A stretch of DNA of 64,000 nt from Roseovarius sp. MMSF_3359 (GTDB lineage Bacteria > Pseudomonadota > Alphaproteobacteria > Rhodobacterales > Rhodobacteraceae), in NCBI RefSeq assembly GCF_030733385.1, contig NZ_JASHJC010000001.1, positions 310,001 to 374,000 of the forward strand, written 5' to 3'. The notes below the pieces were generated by a model, which did not search any database, was not told the origin of the DNA, and saw only the letters and a list, made by a program, of their open reading frames with translations. The translations under genes were made by a program, and so were the position numbers. Shown one piece after another: positions 1 to 7,505 of this stretch (position 1 is its first letter; every line of letters starts with the position of its first letter).

Positions 1-2
1 AC

Positions 3-365
3 CTGCAACGTGCGATCGTAGACCGTGTCGAGTTGTCAGGGGCCGCCGAAGATCCGCGGATCGAGGTTGAGATCAGCAAGATCAGCGTCGATGGTGATAC
101 TTTCCTGCCCGACAGCGGTGAGTTCAACGAGCTCGAAGGTGTCGTCAAGTTCTACGAAGGCGATTCCGCCGTATCGGTTCAGGGGAAAGCCACGTCGGAC
201 CAGAACCTGCCCGATTCAAGCTACCCCCTGCGCCTGAGCGCCCGCAGCCCCGAAGGCAATCCGCCGGAAGGCTGGGTAATGGTGCCGCCGTCGCAGGATG
301 ATTTCTACAACGTGATGGTCGAAGCCTTCGCCGATGAGATCGTCGAAGACATCGAACAGCAATAA
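3..365 (+). CDS. Unknown protein, C-terminal part (5' end outside window)
   Basis: The reading frame is open from the first complete codon of the window to the TAA stop, so this is the C-terminal 120 residues of a longer protein. The visible part is acidic and soluble, ends in a run of Asp/Glu with a Gln-Gln terminus, and has no membrane segment or motif that I recognise. A TTG at 33 could be read as a start but nothing favours it, because the frame continues upstream. A strong terminator follows at once, so this is the last gene of its transcript. No function can be assigned. Confidence 0.75.
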   Translation: MQRAIVDRVELSGAAEDPRIEVEISKISVDGDTFLPDSGEFNELEGVVKFYEGDSAVSVQGKATSDQNLPDSSYPLRLSARSPEGNPPEGWVMVPPSQDDFYNVMVEAFADEIVEDIEQQ

Positions 366-390
366 TCCGTTGTCGAAGACATGCGAAAAG

Positions 391-421
391 ATGCGTCGGG
401 CGATGTCCCGGCGCATTTTTT
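391..421 (+). terminator. Rho-independent terminator
   Basis: A 10-bp stem (391-400 pairing with 407-416, one G-U pair) with a 6-nt loop is followed by six T residues. It lies 26 nt after the stop of the first gene. Confidence 0.85.
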
Positions 422-507
422 GTGTTTGAGTTTCGAGTGCCGTTTCACGAAGATGAGAGGCACCAATTTCCATCACCCTCGGCAGACCAAGTGAGCGGCC
501 CTGAGAC

Positions 508-1476
508 ATGAACCTGGCAATTTCCATCCTGTTCTGGCTTTTGACCGCCGCGGTACTATTCACGACGCTCGCCCCGATGACCGGTAGCGTCCAGTGGTGG
601 ATCCGCGGCTGGGATTTTCCAAGGGTGCACATCACTGTCCTGGCCCTTGCAACGGCGGTGGTGGGCCTCTGGTTATTCACGCCCACCGCGTTGTTCTTCA
701 GCGCCGCGATGCTTGCCTGCGCCGCCTATCAGCTCACGTGGATTTACCCCTACACGCCGCTTTCGCACAAGGAAATCGCTTATGAAGAGGACGTCGCGGC
801 AGACACGACCGTGTCGCTTCTATCGGTGAATGTCCTCAAGGAGAACGAAGATCACCACTCCTTGCTGGACCTGATCGACCGCGAAGATCCCGATGTGCTG
901 CTGCTGATGGAGGTGGACAGCGTCTGGGAAGCGGCATTGGCCGAGCAACTGGACCGCTACCCGACGGTCGTACGCCATCCGAAGTCTGACCACTACGGGA
1001 TGGTTTTCGCCACGCGGCTCAAGGCTCACGACGCCAAAACCGTGTTCCTCAGCGAGGACGATACGCCGACCCTCCTGGCGGATCTTGGCGGGCCGACGGG
1101 CCGGTTTTTCTTCGTGGGGTTACACCCGCAACCGCCGGTACCCGGGACCGATACCGAAGCGCGGGACAAACAGATCAAGAAAGCGGCGCTTCTGGCCGAT
1201 CGGACGGTGCTGCCGGTCGTGGCGATGGGGGATTTCAACGATGTCGCCTGGTCGTGGAGTTCCGCGCGGTTCAAGGAATACGGTGATTTCCGCGACCCGC
1301 GGGCCGGACGCGGTATTCTGCCCAGTTTCGACGCGACATCCTGGCTGATGCGCTTCCCTATAGATCAGCTTTACCTTACCGATGGCCTGGGCCTTGTGTC
1401 TTTCGAAAGGCTCGAAGATATCGGTTCGGACCACTATCCGATGAAAGCGGTCATCACGGTCAAACCGGCCAAATGA
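508..1476 (+). CDS. Membrane-anchored endonuclease/exonuclease/phosphatase (EEP) family hydrolase
   Basis: 322 residues. The N-terminal ~90 residues hold two to three hydrophobic segments, and the rest is an EEP (DNase I-like) domain. The family motifs occur in order: LSVNV near residue 110, LLLMEVD (the metal-binding Glu), GLHPQPP, GDFND (catalytic Asp/Asn) near 243, and SDHYPM (catalytic His) near 308. EEP proteins are metal-dependent phosphodiesterases acting on nucleic acids, phosphoinositides or sphingolipids. The membrane anchor and the domain order match the many bacterial EEP proteins whose substrate is unknown. It stands alone between the terminator upstream and the acetyltransferase gene 82 nt downstream. 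Confidence 0.87.
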   Translation: MNLAISILFWLLTAAVLFTTLAPMTGSVQWWIRGWDFPRVHITVLALATAVVGLWLFTPTALFFSAAMLACAAYQLTWIYPYTPLSHKEIAYEEDVAADTTVSLLSVNVLKENEDHHSLLDLIDREDPDVLLLMEVDSVWEAALAEQLDRYPTVVRHPKSDHYGMVFATRLKAHDAKTVFLSEDDTPTLLADLGGPTGRFFFVGLHPQPPVPGTDTEARDKQIKKAALLADRTVLPVVAMGDFNDVAWSWSSARFKEYGDFRDPRAGRGILPSFDATSWLMRFPIDQLYLTDGLGLVSFERLEDIGSDHYPMKAVITVKPAK

Positions 1477-1558
1477 GGCCCTACGCGCGATCTTCGACCG
1501 ACGGACCGGGCACGCGAATTGCCTTTATAGCAACCCGCAAAGGGCGGAACGGTACGCC

Positions 1559-2014
1559 ATGACAAAACAGCAAATTCACCGGCTTCGGCCCGGCGACGAG
1601 AGATGGTTCGAGGGAATGCTCGATCTGTTCGCCGCCGCATTCGAAGATAACCAAAGCTACACGGCCGCCCGGCCCGGTCGCAGGTATCGGACCGATCTTC
1701 TGAACCGCAGGGACGTGATCGCGCTTGTCGCAATTGAGGGTGAAGAGGTGGCCGGTGCAGCGGTGGCCTATGAGCTACCAAAGCTGGAGCAGGAGCGGTC
1801 GGAGATGTACCTCTACGATCTGGCCGTAGCCTTGCCCTACCGCCGCCAAGGCGTTGCGACCGCCCTCATCGAAACGTTGCGAAAGATCGCGCGGGAGCAG
1901 GGTGCCTGGGTCTTATTCGTCCAGGCTGATTACGGTGACGATCCCGCCGTCGCGCTCTACACGAAGCTGGGACAGCGAGAGGATGTCATGCATTTTGACA
2001 TCCCGATCGACTAA
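1559..2014 (+). CDS. GNAT acetyltransferase of the AAC(3)-I (aminoglycoside 3-N-acetyltransferase) type
   Basis: 151 residues, the usual size of AAC(3)-I enzymes, which transfer acetyl from acetyl-CoA to the 3-amino group of gentamicin-type aminoglycosides. The GNAT acetyl-CoA loop is RRQGVATAL (about 99-107). The C-terminal half contains VQADYGDDPAVALYTKLG and ends MHFDI, and the middle has ELPKLEQ.RSE.Y.YDLAV. From memory these blocks are almost the same as in AAC(3)-Ia. The gene has local base composition and no integron or insertion sequence beside it, so it looks like a resident homologue rather than a recent capture. Whether it gives resistance cannot be told from sequence; another amine substrate is possible. 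Confidence 0.85.
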   Translation: MTKQQIHRLRPGDERWFEGMLDLFAAAFEDNQSYTAARPGRRYRTDLLNRRDVIALVAIEGEEVAGAAVAYELPKLEQERSEMYLYDLAVALPYRRQGVATALIETLRKIAREQGAWVLFVQADYGDDPAVALYTKLGQREDVMHFDIPID

Positions 2015-2121
2015 GGCGGCGTCTGCTTCGGCAGAACATGGTAAGGTTCAAAGCCGGTTGCCGCAGTTCTTGGCATAGGTTGCAAACCTGCCCACGCGTG
2101 AAGGCTGCGTCGAGCGCACCC

Positions 2122-2970
2122 TTACCGTTCTTCCCAGGCAAAGGCGTCCCCCTGCGCCTTAACGCGACCGATGGAGGGCAGGGCGAAGTGGCTGCCGAGC
2201 ACAGTTCTGCCGGTCTCGGCGGCAGTTTCCAGCAATTGGCGACGAGACACTGCCGCCTGCGCACCGTCGGCGTCGAACTTGAAATGCCATTCCGGGTGAT
2301 AGCACTGCGCCGTGGAATGCAGCGCGTCGCCGGTGATGATCGCTTCGCACCCGTCGCTTTGCACCAGGACCGAGACATGCCCCGGCGTGTGGCCCGGTGT
2401 CGGTATCAGTGTGACGTGATCGCCCAGCATATGGCCCGCCTGGACCAGTTCGGCCTGTCCTGCGGCGACCACTGGCAGGACGCTTTCGGTATACATCGCC
2501 CCATCATGTCCGCGCAGCATCTCTTCATCCGCCGAGGGCATCAGGTACCGCGCCTTGGGAAATGTCGGCACCCACCGCCCGTCGATCAGTTGCGTGTTCC
2601 ATCCGATGTGATCCGTGTGCAGATGGGTGCAGAGCACATAATCAACATCCGTCGGCGCCACCCCGGCGGCGGTCAATGCGGCCATAAACCGGTTGTCGGA
2701 CCGTTGATGCCAATCGGGCATCCGGGGCACCGTTTTGTCATTGCCCACGCAGCTATCGACCAGGATAACATGCGACGGTGTCTTGAGCAGGAAACCCTGC
2801 ACCGGCAGGATCAGGCGACCGGTTTCGGGACAGGTGCCGCCTGGGACATGTTTTTCAACGATGTCGCGCACATCGGGACCGGCGGTGGGATAGAGCTCTT
2901 CCGGCGTCAGAAACGGCGCGTGGATTTCCAGAATCCGCCAAACCTCGACCTCTCCGATACGACATAGCAT
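2122..2970 (-). CDS. MBL-fold metallo-hydrolase
   Basis: 282 residues. The zinc-binding signature HLHTDH lies at 116-121, followed by a second His region (TPGHTPGH) and an Asp in TGDALHS, which together form the binuclear metal site of metallo-beta-lactamase-fold enzymes. There is no signal peptide, so it is cytoplasmic. The sequence resembles the lactonase/hydrolase branch of the family (AHL-lactonase-like spacing) more than RNases or glyoxalases, but the substrate is not predictable. It is followed on the same strand by nothing; the SDR gene upstream (81 nt) is probably co-transcribed. Confidence 0.88.
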   Translation of the reverse strand: MLCRIGEVEVWRILEIHAPFLTPEELYPTAGPDVRDIVEKHVPGGTCPETGRLILPVQGFLLKTPSHVILVDSCVGNDKTVPRMPDWHQRSDNRFMAALTAAGVAPTDVDYVLCTHLHTDHIGWNTQLIDGRWVPTFPKARYLMPSADEEMLRGHDGAMYTESVLPVVAAGQAELVQAGHMLGDHVTLIPTPGHTPGHVSVLVQSDGCEAIITGDALHSTAQCYHPEWHFKFDADGAQAAVSRRQLLETAAETGRTVLGSHFALPSIGRVKAQGDAFAWEER

Positions 2971-3051
2971 GGTGTGGCTCCTCTGCTTGCACTGCGGTTC
3001 TGCCGCGACCCTGACCGACAGCGCGGCGGTTGTCGACCGCTTCGACGAAGG

Positions 3052-3831
3052 TTACCGCGCGCCCAGCGATGCGCCACCATCCAGCACGATATTTTCCATG
3101 GTGATATGCCGCGCCTTCTCCGACAGGAGAAAGAGCACCAGGTCGGCCACATCTTCCGGCATTGCCAATCGCCCAAGCGGGATGCCGAGCCGCCAGTTTT
3201 CGGGATCGCCCTTTACCACCTGTTCAAACCCGTTCTTGTCGGATTGATAACTGCGTTGCATCTCGGTGTCGGTCGAACCGGGTGACACGATGTTGCAACG
3301 GATGCCGTGGGCGGCGAGTTCCAGCCCAAGGCATTTCATCGCCTGCTCTACCCCGGCTTTGGACGCAGGATAGATGCCGAGGCCCACGCGCGGAGTCGTT
3401 CCCGAATTCGAGCCGATGGTGACGATCGAACCCGCGCCGTGACCCACCATCTGACGCGCGACCAGTTGTGTGAAAAGCATCGTTGCGGTGAGGTTGATGT
3501 CGATGATCTCACGCAGGACCGCCTCGGACGCATCGAGCAGGCTGCCGGGGTTGAGGACGCCCGCCGCGTTGACCAGATACCGGACGGGTTCGGCTTGGTC
3601 GTCCGACAGCGCGGCTTTCGCGGCTTCGGTGTCGCGGATGTCCAGAGCCGAAACAATGACCCGCTCCGGGCTCACGTCCGCCTCGGCCACAAGGGTTTCC
3701 AGCTTGCTGCGATCGCGTCCAATCGCCTGCACTGTGGCGCCCGCCGACAGCAACCCGAGCGCGATTGCCCGGCCAATTCCCTGTCCGGCGCCTGTCACCA
3801 CCGCGCGGCCCGTCAACTCCAGTTTCATCAA
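3052..3831 (-). CDS. Short-chain dehydrogenase/reductase (SDR), EntA/FabG-like
   Basis: 259 residues, the classical SDR length. The nucleotide-binding TGAGQGIG is at 13-20, NAAG at about 88-91, a Ser in the ITIGSNSG strand, and the catalytic Y154-x3-K158 in YPASK. The C-terminal part (SPGSTDTEM, LDGGASL) resembles 2,3-dihydro-2,3-dihydroxybenzoate dehydrogenases. No other genes for catechol siderophore synthesis are nearby, so that specific role is not supported. It is probably co-transcribed with the MBL hydrolase downstream, suggesting a small catabolic or detoxifying pair. Confidence 0.87.
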   Translation of the reverse strand: MMKLELTGRAVVTGAGQGIGRAIALGLLSAGATVQAIGRDRSKLETLVAEADVSPERVIVSALDIRDTEAAKAALSDDQAEPVRYLVNAAGVLNPGSLLDASEAVLREIIDINLTATMLFTQLVARQMVGHGAGSIVTIGSNSGTTPRVGLGIYPASKAGVEQAMKCLGLELAAHGIRCNIVSPGSTDTEMQRSYQSDKNGFEQVVKGDPENWRLGIPLGRLAMPEDVADLVLFLLSEKARHITMENIVLDGGASLGAR

Positions 3832-3883
3832 ACGCTCCTCCGCCCCGTTTCCGGGGGATCAAGCGGCGGCGCCGGGCGAATTG

Positions 3884-4336
3884 TCAAGGTTGATGGGCGC
3901 AGCCCTCGGGTACAAGAAGCTCGAAAAGCGGCCTGTTCTCACAGACCAGCGCGTCGAGCGACACCCCATCCAGCCGCGCATAGAATGCTTCGGCCGCATC
4001 GGCAATGGCATGACGCAGACGGCAGGCATCGACCAGCGGACAGGTGTTATCGACATCGGCAAAACATTCGGCCAGCGGCGCGTCGGCTTCGAGGACACGA
4101 AAAATCTCACCGATGGTTATCTGGGTCATGTTTCGCGCCAGCCGGATGCCGCCGTTCCGGCCCCGATGGGTTTCTAGATACCCCAGTTGCCCCAACTGGT
4201 TGATGACCTGCGCCAGGTGACTTTCGGATGTGTTGCAGCGCGCGGCGATTTCGGACTTGGTGACCAACCGATCCCGATTGACCCCGCAGAACATCAGGAC
4301 GCGCATGGCAATATTGGTTCGTTTGGTTATCCGCAT
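3884..4336 (-). CDS. nsrR: Rrf2-family Fe-S transcription regulator, NsrR-like
   Basis: 150 residues from the Met of MRITKRT. An upstream in-frame ATG at 4375 would add 13 residues, but family members start at MRIT or MQLT. The winged helix (TSESHLAQVINQLGQLGYL, then RGRNGGIRL) is followed by three cysteines, C91-x7-C99-x5-C105, the cluster ligands in the nitric-oxide sensor NsrR. The C-terminal ENRPLFELL also matches NsrR. NsrR represses NO-detoxification and nitrosative stress genes until NO destroys its cluster. A perfect FNR box lies 66 nt upstream of this start. A class II site there would put the RNA start near 4367, inside the longer ORF, which favours the shorter protein. Confidence 0.85.
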   Translation of the reverse strand: MRITKRTNIAMRVLMFCGVNRDRLVTKSEIAARCNTSESHLAQVINQLGQLGYLETHRGRNGGIRLARNMTQITIGEIFRVLEADAPLAECFADVDNTCPLVDACRLRHAIADAAEAFYARLDGVSLDALVCENRPLFELLVPEGCAHQP

Positions 4337-4401
4337 GACCGGTCCGGCACATCCAGTGGCTTGATCTCGCGCCATCCTGCCTGCAAAAAGGCGGCACCCC
4401 C

Positions 4402-4415
4402 TTGATCGAGATCAA
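4402..4415. promoter_or_regulatory. FNR/FnrL box
   Basis: TTGATCGAGATCAA is an exact match to the FNR-type consensus TTGAT-N4-ATCAA. It lies between the divergent NsrR-like gene and the cyclotransferase-like gene. Its centre is about 72 nt from the regulator's start codon, compatible with activation of that gene under low oxygen. It overlaps the likely promoter of the plus-strand gene, which it could repress. Confidence 0.8.
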
Positions 4416-4426
4416 GAGACAGAAAG

Positions 4427-5035
4427 ATAACAAAAACACCGCATTCATATTTCTTTGGCTATGGCAGCCTGGTGAATCGCAAGACCCACGGGTTCGAGGG
4501 GGCCGAGGTGGCCTTGCTCGACGGGTGGCGGCGGATCTGGCGCTATACGACGCTGCGCGAGGTGGCATACCTGACCGTCGTACCGGACCCGGATTGCCGG
4601 ATCGACGGGCTGATCGCGCCGGTCCCGGATCAGGATTGGGAGGCGCTGGATTACCGCGAACGCGCCTATGCCCGTGTGCCTGCCGCGCATCAGGTGACGC
4701 ATGGCTTGGCACATGCGCCGCAGATCGCGGTCTATGCCATTCCTGCGGGACAGCATGAGGCCCCCACGCAAACCCATTCGCTGCTCCTGAGCTATATCGA
4801 CGTGGTGGTGCAGGGCTACCTGACGGAATTCGGCACGGGCGGGGTGGAGCGGTTCTTTGCGACTACCCATGGCTGGGACGCGCCGATCATCGACGACCGC
4901 AGCGCACCGCGATACCCGCGTCATTGCACGCTTGGCCCGGATGAGATTGCCCTGGTGGACGACCATCTTGCCCGCCTGAACGTGTCGATCCTTCCGCCTG
5001 ACGAAGGTCCGAACCCGACCGCCTGGCGGGAGTGA
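4427..5035 (+). CDS. Gamma-glutamylcyclotransferase-like (GGCT/AIG2 fold) protein with no canonical start in front of its conserved N-terminus
   Basis: The family hallmark YFFGYGSLVN is encoded at 4448-4477, in frame with the rest, but the first ATG/GTG/TTG in frame is the GTG at 4472, after the YGSL substrate loop. Going upstream the frame stays open to a stop at 4403-4405 and contains only an ATA at 4427, which would give MTKTPHSYFFGYGSL, a very natural N-terminus. Either ATA is used, or an ATG has mutated to ATA. From GTG 4472 the protein is 187 residues and lacks the loop. Family members cyclise gamma-glutamyl peptides to 5-oxoproline. The downstream part (YRERAYARVP, TYHS-type TQTHSLLLSYID) looks intact. 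Boundaries are the uncertain part. Confidence 0.7.
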   Translation: MTKTPHSYFFGYGSLVNRKTHGFEGAEVALLDGWRRIWRYTTLREVAYLTVVPDPDCRIDGLIAPVPDQDWEALDYRERAYARVPAAHQVTHGLAHAPQIAVYAIPAGQHEAPTQTHSLLLSYIDVVVQGYLTEFGTGGVERFFATTHGWDAPIIDDRSAPRYPRHCTLGPDEIALVDDHLARLNVSILPPDEGPNPTAWRE

Positions 5036-5087
5036 CAGGCTGCACCCTTCGCGATGCTTCGCCCAAAAGCCTCGGAGAGCCCTGGGC

Positions 5088-5114
5088 AAAAAAAGACCCC
5101 GGGCGATGCCGGGG
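5088..5114 (-). terminator. Rho-independent terminator of the response-regulator gene
   Basis: On the minus strand a 6-bp G/C stem (5114-5109 with 5102-5097) is followed by seven T residues (5094-5088). It lies 111 nt after the stop of the response-regulator gene. Confidence 0.65.
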
Positions 5115-5224
5115 CCAGTCCAACAGGGAGGTACATATGATTGCCCGCATATGCGACGGGTGTTGGTCTGATCCTAGAGGAGGGACGGCGGAGCAGACAT
5201 TGATCTTGGTCAAGGCGCAGGCAT

Positions 5225-5911
5225 TTAGGCCAGCAGGCGGTAACCGCCGGATTCGGTGACCAGAAGACGCGCGTTCGAGGGATCGGGCTCGATCTTCTGG
5301 CGCAGGCGGTAGATATGGGTCTCCAGCGTGTGGGTCGTGACCCCCGCGTTATAGCCCCAGACCTCGTGCAGCAGCACATCGCGCGGCACCACGCCCTCGG
5401 TCGAGCGGTAGAGGAACTTGAGGATGTTGGTCTCTTTCTCGGTCAGGCGTACCTTCTTGTCGTCCTGCGTCTCCAGCATTTTCATCGCCGGTTTGAACGT
5501 ATACGGCCCAAGCTGGAAAACCGCGTCTTCGGATTGCTCATGCTGGCGCAGTTGTGCGCGAACACGGGCCAGAAGAACCGGGAATTTGAAGGGTTTGGTG
5601 ACGTAATCATTGGCCCCCGCATCGAGGCCCAGGATCGTATCGGCATCACCGTCATGGCCGGTCAGCATCATGATCGGGGATTTCACGCCCTGCTTGCGCA
5701 TCAGCCGGCAAAGCTCGCGGCCATCGGTATCGGGAAGGCCCACGTCCAGGATGACCAGGTCGTAAATGGCATCCTTGGCCTTGGTCATCGCCTCTGATCC
5801 GCTTGCGGCCTCGAAGACGTCGAAATCCTCGGTCATGACCAATTGCTCGCTCAGCGCCTCGCGCAGATCATCATCGTCGTCGACCAGCAAAATCTTTTTC
5901 AATTGTCCCAT
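5225..5911 (-). CDS. OmpR-family two-component response regulator
   Basis: 228 residues. The receiver domain (1-120) has the acidic pair at 11-12, phospho-acceptor D56 in VILDVGLP, T84 and K106 in YVTKPF. The C-terminal winged helix (about 130-228) has LTEKETNILKFL and a recognition region with THTLETHIYRLRQKI and GGYRLL. This is a complete DNA-binding regulator. No sensor kinase gene is next to it, so its partner is elsewhere. The wing sequence is of a type I associate with conserved alphaproteobacterial orphan regulators, but I cannot name it. It is transcribed alone, divergent from ribA. Confidence 0.92.
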   Translation of the reverse strand: MGQLKKILLVDDDDDLREALSEQLVMTEDFDVFEAASGSEAMTKAKDAIYDLVILDVGLPDTDGRELCRLMRKQGVKSPIMMLTGHDGDADTILGLDAGANDYVTKPFKFPVLLARVRAQLRQHEQSEDAVFQLGPYTFKPAMKMLETQDDKKVRLTEKETNILKFLYRSTEGVVPRDVLLHEVWGYNAGVTTHTLETHIYRLRQKIEPDPSNARLLVTESGGYRLLA

Positions 5912-6076
5912 AGGAAAATTCCCTGCGTTGTTTCACCGAAGATGCGGTAGGCGGTGGCCGTCGACAAGGTGTGCTACAGTCTTTTCACGGCCACGTGTTG
6001 GGCTGCGAGCGAATGTTTCAATCCGTTTCAAAAGCCTGTACATCTGACGGTGAAATCCAAGAGGAAGCGCCTGCCG

Positions 6077-7168
6077 ATGAGTCTGGCTCCCGACATAACA
6101 GAAATCCTGGCCCGCGCCCGTGCGGACTTGCGCATGGGGGTGCCGGTGGTTCTGATGGATCACGCTGGTGCTGCACTTGTGCTGGCGGCCGAAACGCTGG
6201 ATGCGCAGCGTCTTGCGGATGTGCGGGCTTTGGGCGATGGCTCGGTCCTCGCGATCACCGCGCGCCGGGCCGAGACGCTCAAGGCACGCGCCTATGACGG
6301 CGATCTGGCCCGTGTCGAACTGCCGCCCGATGCGACGCTTGCCTGGGTGCTGGGCGTGGCCGATCCGGCGGATGATCTCAAGACGCCGATGAAAGGCCCG
6401 CTGATCTCGCAACGCGATGGCGCGGCGGAGTTGCATCGCGTGGCCCTGCGCCTGACCAAGGCCGCGCGACTCCTGCCCGCCGCATTGGTCTTGCCGCTTT
6501 CCGATGCGTCCGGATTTGCCGCGCGCAACGGGCTGACCTTGGTGGATGTGGCGGAGGCAGCGCCGCTGCTGGCGGCGTCGAGTGCGCTCAACCCGGTGGT
6601 GAGCGCCCGGTTGCCGCTTGAGGTGAGCGAGGCGGGGCGGCTTCATATCTTCCGCCCCGAGGATGGCGGCGAAGAGCATTATGCCGTCGAGATCGGCAAG
6701 CCCATGCGCGACCGGCCTGTTCTGGCGCGGCTGCATTCGGCCTGTTTTACCGGCGACCTGATGGGCAGTCTGAAATGCGATTGCGGCCCGCAACTGCGCG
6801 GCGCGCTGGCGCAGATGGGGGCAGAGGGCGAAGGCGTGCTCTTGTACCTCAACCAGGAGGGCCGCGGGATTGGCCTCGCCAACAAGATGCGCGCCTATTC
6901 CTTGCAGGATCAGGGGTTCGACACGGTTGACGCCAATCACCGACTGGGCTTCGAGGATGACGAACGCGATTTCCGCATCGGCGCGGACATTCTCAGGTCT
7001 ATGGGCTTTGCCGAGGTGCGCCTGCTGACCAACAACCCGTCAAAGATCGAGATGATGCAGGCCAACGGTGTCGCTGTCACCGAACGCGTCCCCCTGCAGG
7101 TAGGCGAGAACGCCCATAACCGGGCCTATTTGGCGACCAAGGCAAAGAAATCGGGGCACTTGCTGTAG
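6077..7168 (+). CDS. ribA: GTP cyclohydrolase II
   Basis: 363 residues from ATG 6077 (MSLAPD). The frame is open further upstream, but that part is not family-like. It opens the imidazole ring of GTP in the first step of riboflavin synthesis. The catalytic domain occupies about 190-363: zinc ligands C223, C234 and C236 in HSACFTGDLMGSLKCDC, then NQEGRGIGLANK and the GTP-binding region LLTNNPSKI. The first ~185 residues are where RibBA fusions carry 3,4-dihydroxy-2-butanone-4-phosphate synthase. Here that region keeps a similar layout but lacks the acidic active-site motifs, so it looks like a degenerate RibB domain. The gene stands alone. Confidence 0.93.
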   Translation: MSLAPDITEILARARADLRMGVPVVLMDHAGAALVLAAETLDAQRLADVRALGDGSVLAITARRAETLKARAYDGDLARVELPPDATLAWVLGVADPADDLKTPMKGPLISQRDGAAELHRVALRLTKAARLLPAALVLPLSDASGFAARNGLTLVDVAEAAPLLAASSALNPVVSARLPLEVSEAGRLHIFRPEDGGEEHYAVEIGKPMRDRPVLARLHSACFTGDLMGSLKCDCGPQLRGALAQMGAEGEGVLLYLNQEGRGIGLANKMRAYSLQDQGFDTVDANHRLGFEDDERDFRIGADILRSMGFAEVRLLTNNPSKIEMMQANGVAVTERVPLQVGENAHNRAYLATKAKKSGHLL

Positions 7169-7253
7169 ATCGAGAGCGGCTTGTAGACAGATGGCGGCGC
7201 GCGCGGGTAATCTATGGCCGCTTAGCGGACCAACCGGACATCCGATAACGAGC

Positions 7254-7389
7254 CGCGCGATTGCCAGACCGCGGGATGGCGATCGACCGTTGTGAGGCGC
7301 ACTTTATCTTTGCCAACTCTAAAAAACCTCAATTCGGAGCGCAGCCTCTCCCAATCGCCAGCCCGTGCGGGCGGTCTGGCGATCGCGCG
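7254..7389. repeat. Long-spaced inverted repeat in the ribA-livF intergenic region
   Basis: Arms 7254-7272 and 7371-7389 are 19 bp long and complementary with one mismatch, 98 bp apart. They lie in the 337-bp gap (7169-7505) between the convergent ribA and livF genes. No protein-coding signal, promoter or terminator with a T-tract is evident in the gap. The 136-bp unit could be a small non-autonomous repeat element or a foldable RNA. Confidence 0.55.
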
Positions 7390-7505
7390 GCGGCCTTCGG
7401 CCTTGATTCCGCGCGGGAGGCGAACTCGAACGTCCGCGATGGGATCAAACTAGAACTCGACTTCAGGTTATGATCGAGATAGCGGAGGCCGTGCGAAAAC
7501 AGTTC

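Noticed and set aside
3052..3831. Assignment as the siderophore enzyme EntA
   Set aside because: The SDR resembles EntA in places, but no isochorismate or NRPS genes are nearby and SDR sequence alone is too general.
5138..5259. 40-codon plus-strand frame with a good GGGAGG site
   Set aside because: The terminator hairpin just before it serves the minus-strand response regulator, the frame overlaps the end of that gene, and the peptide looks random.
7261..7473. 70-residue plus-strand frame in the ribA-livF gap
   Set aside because: It lies across the inverted repeat arms, lacks a ribosome site and has no recognisable pattern.
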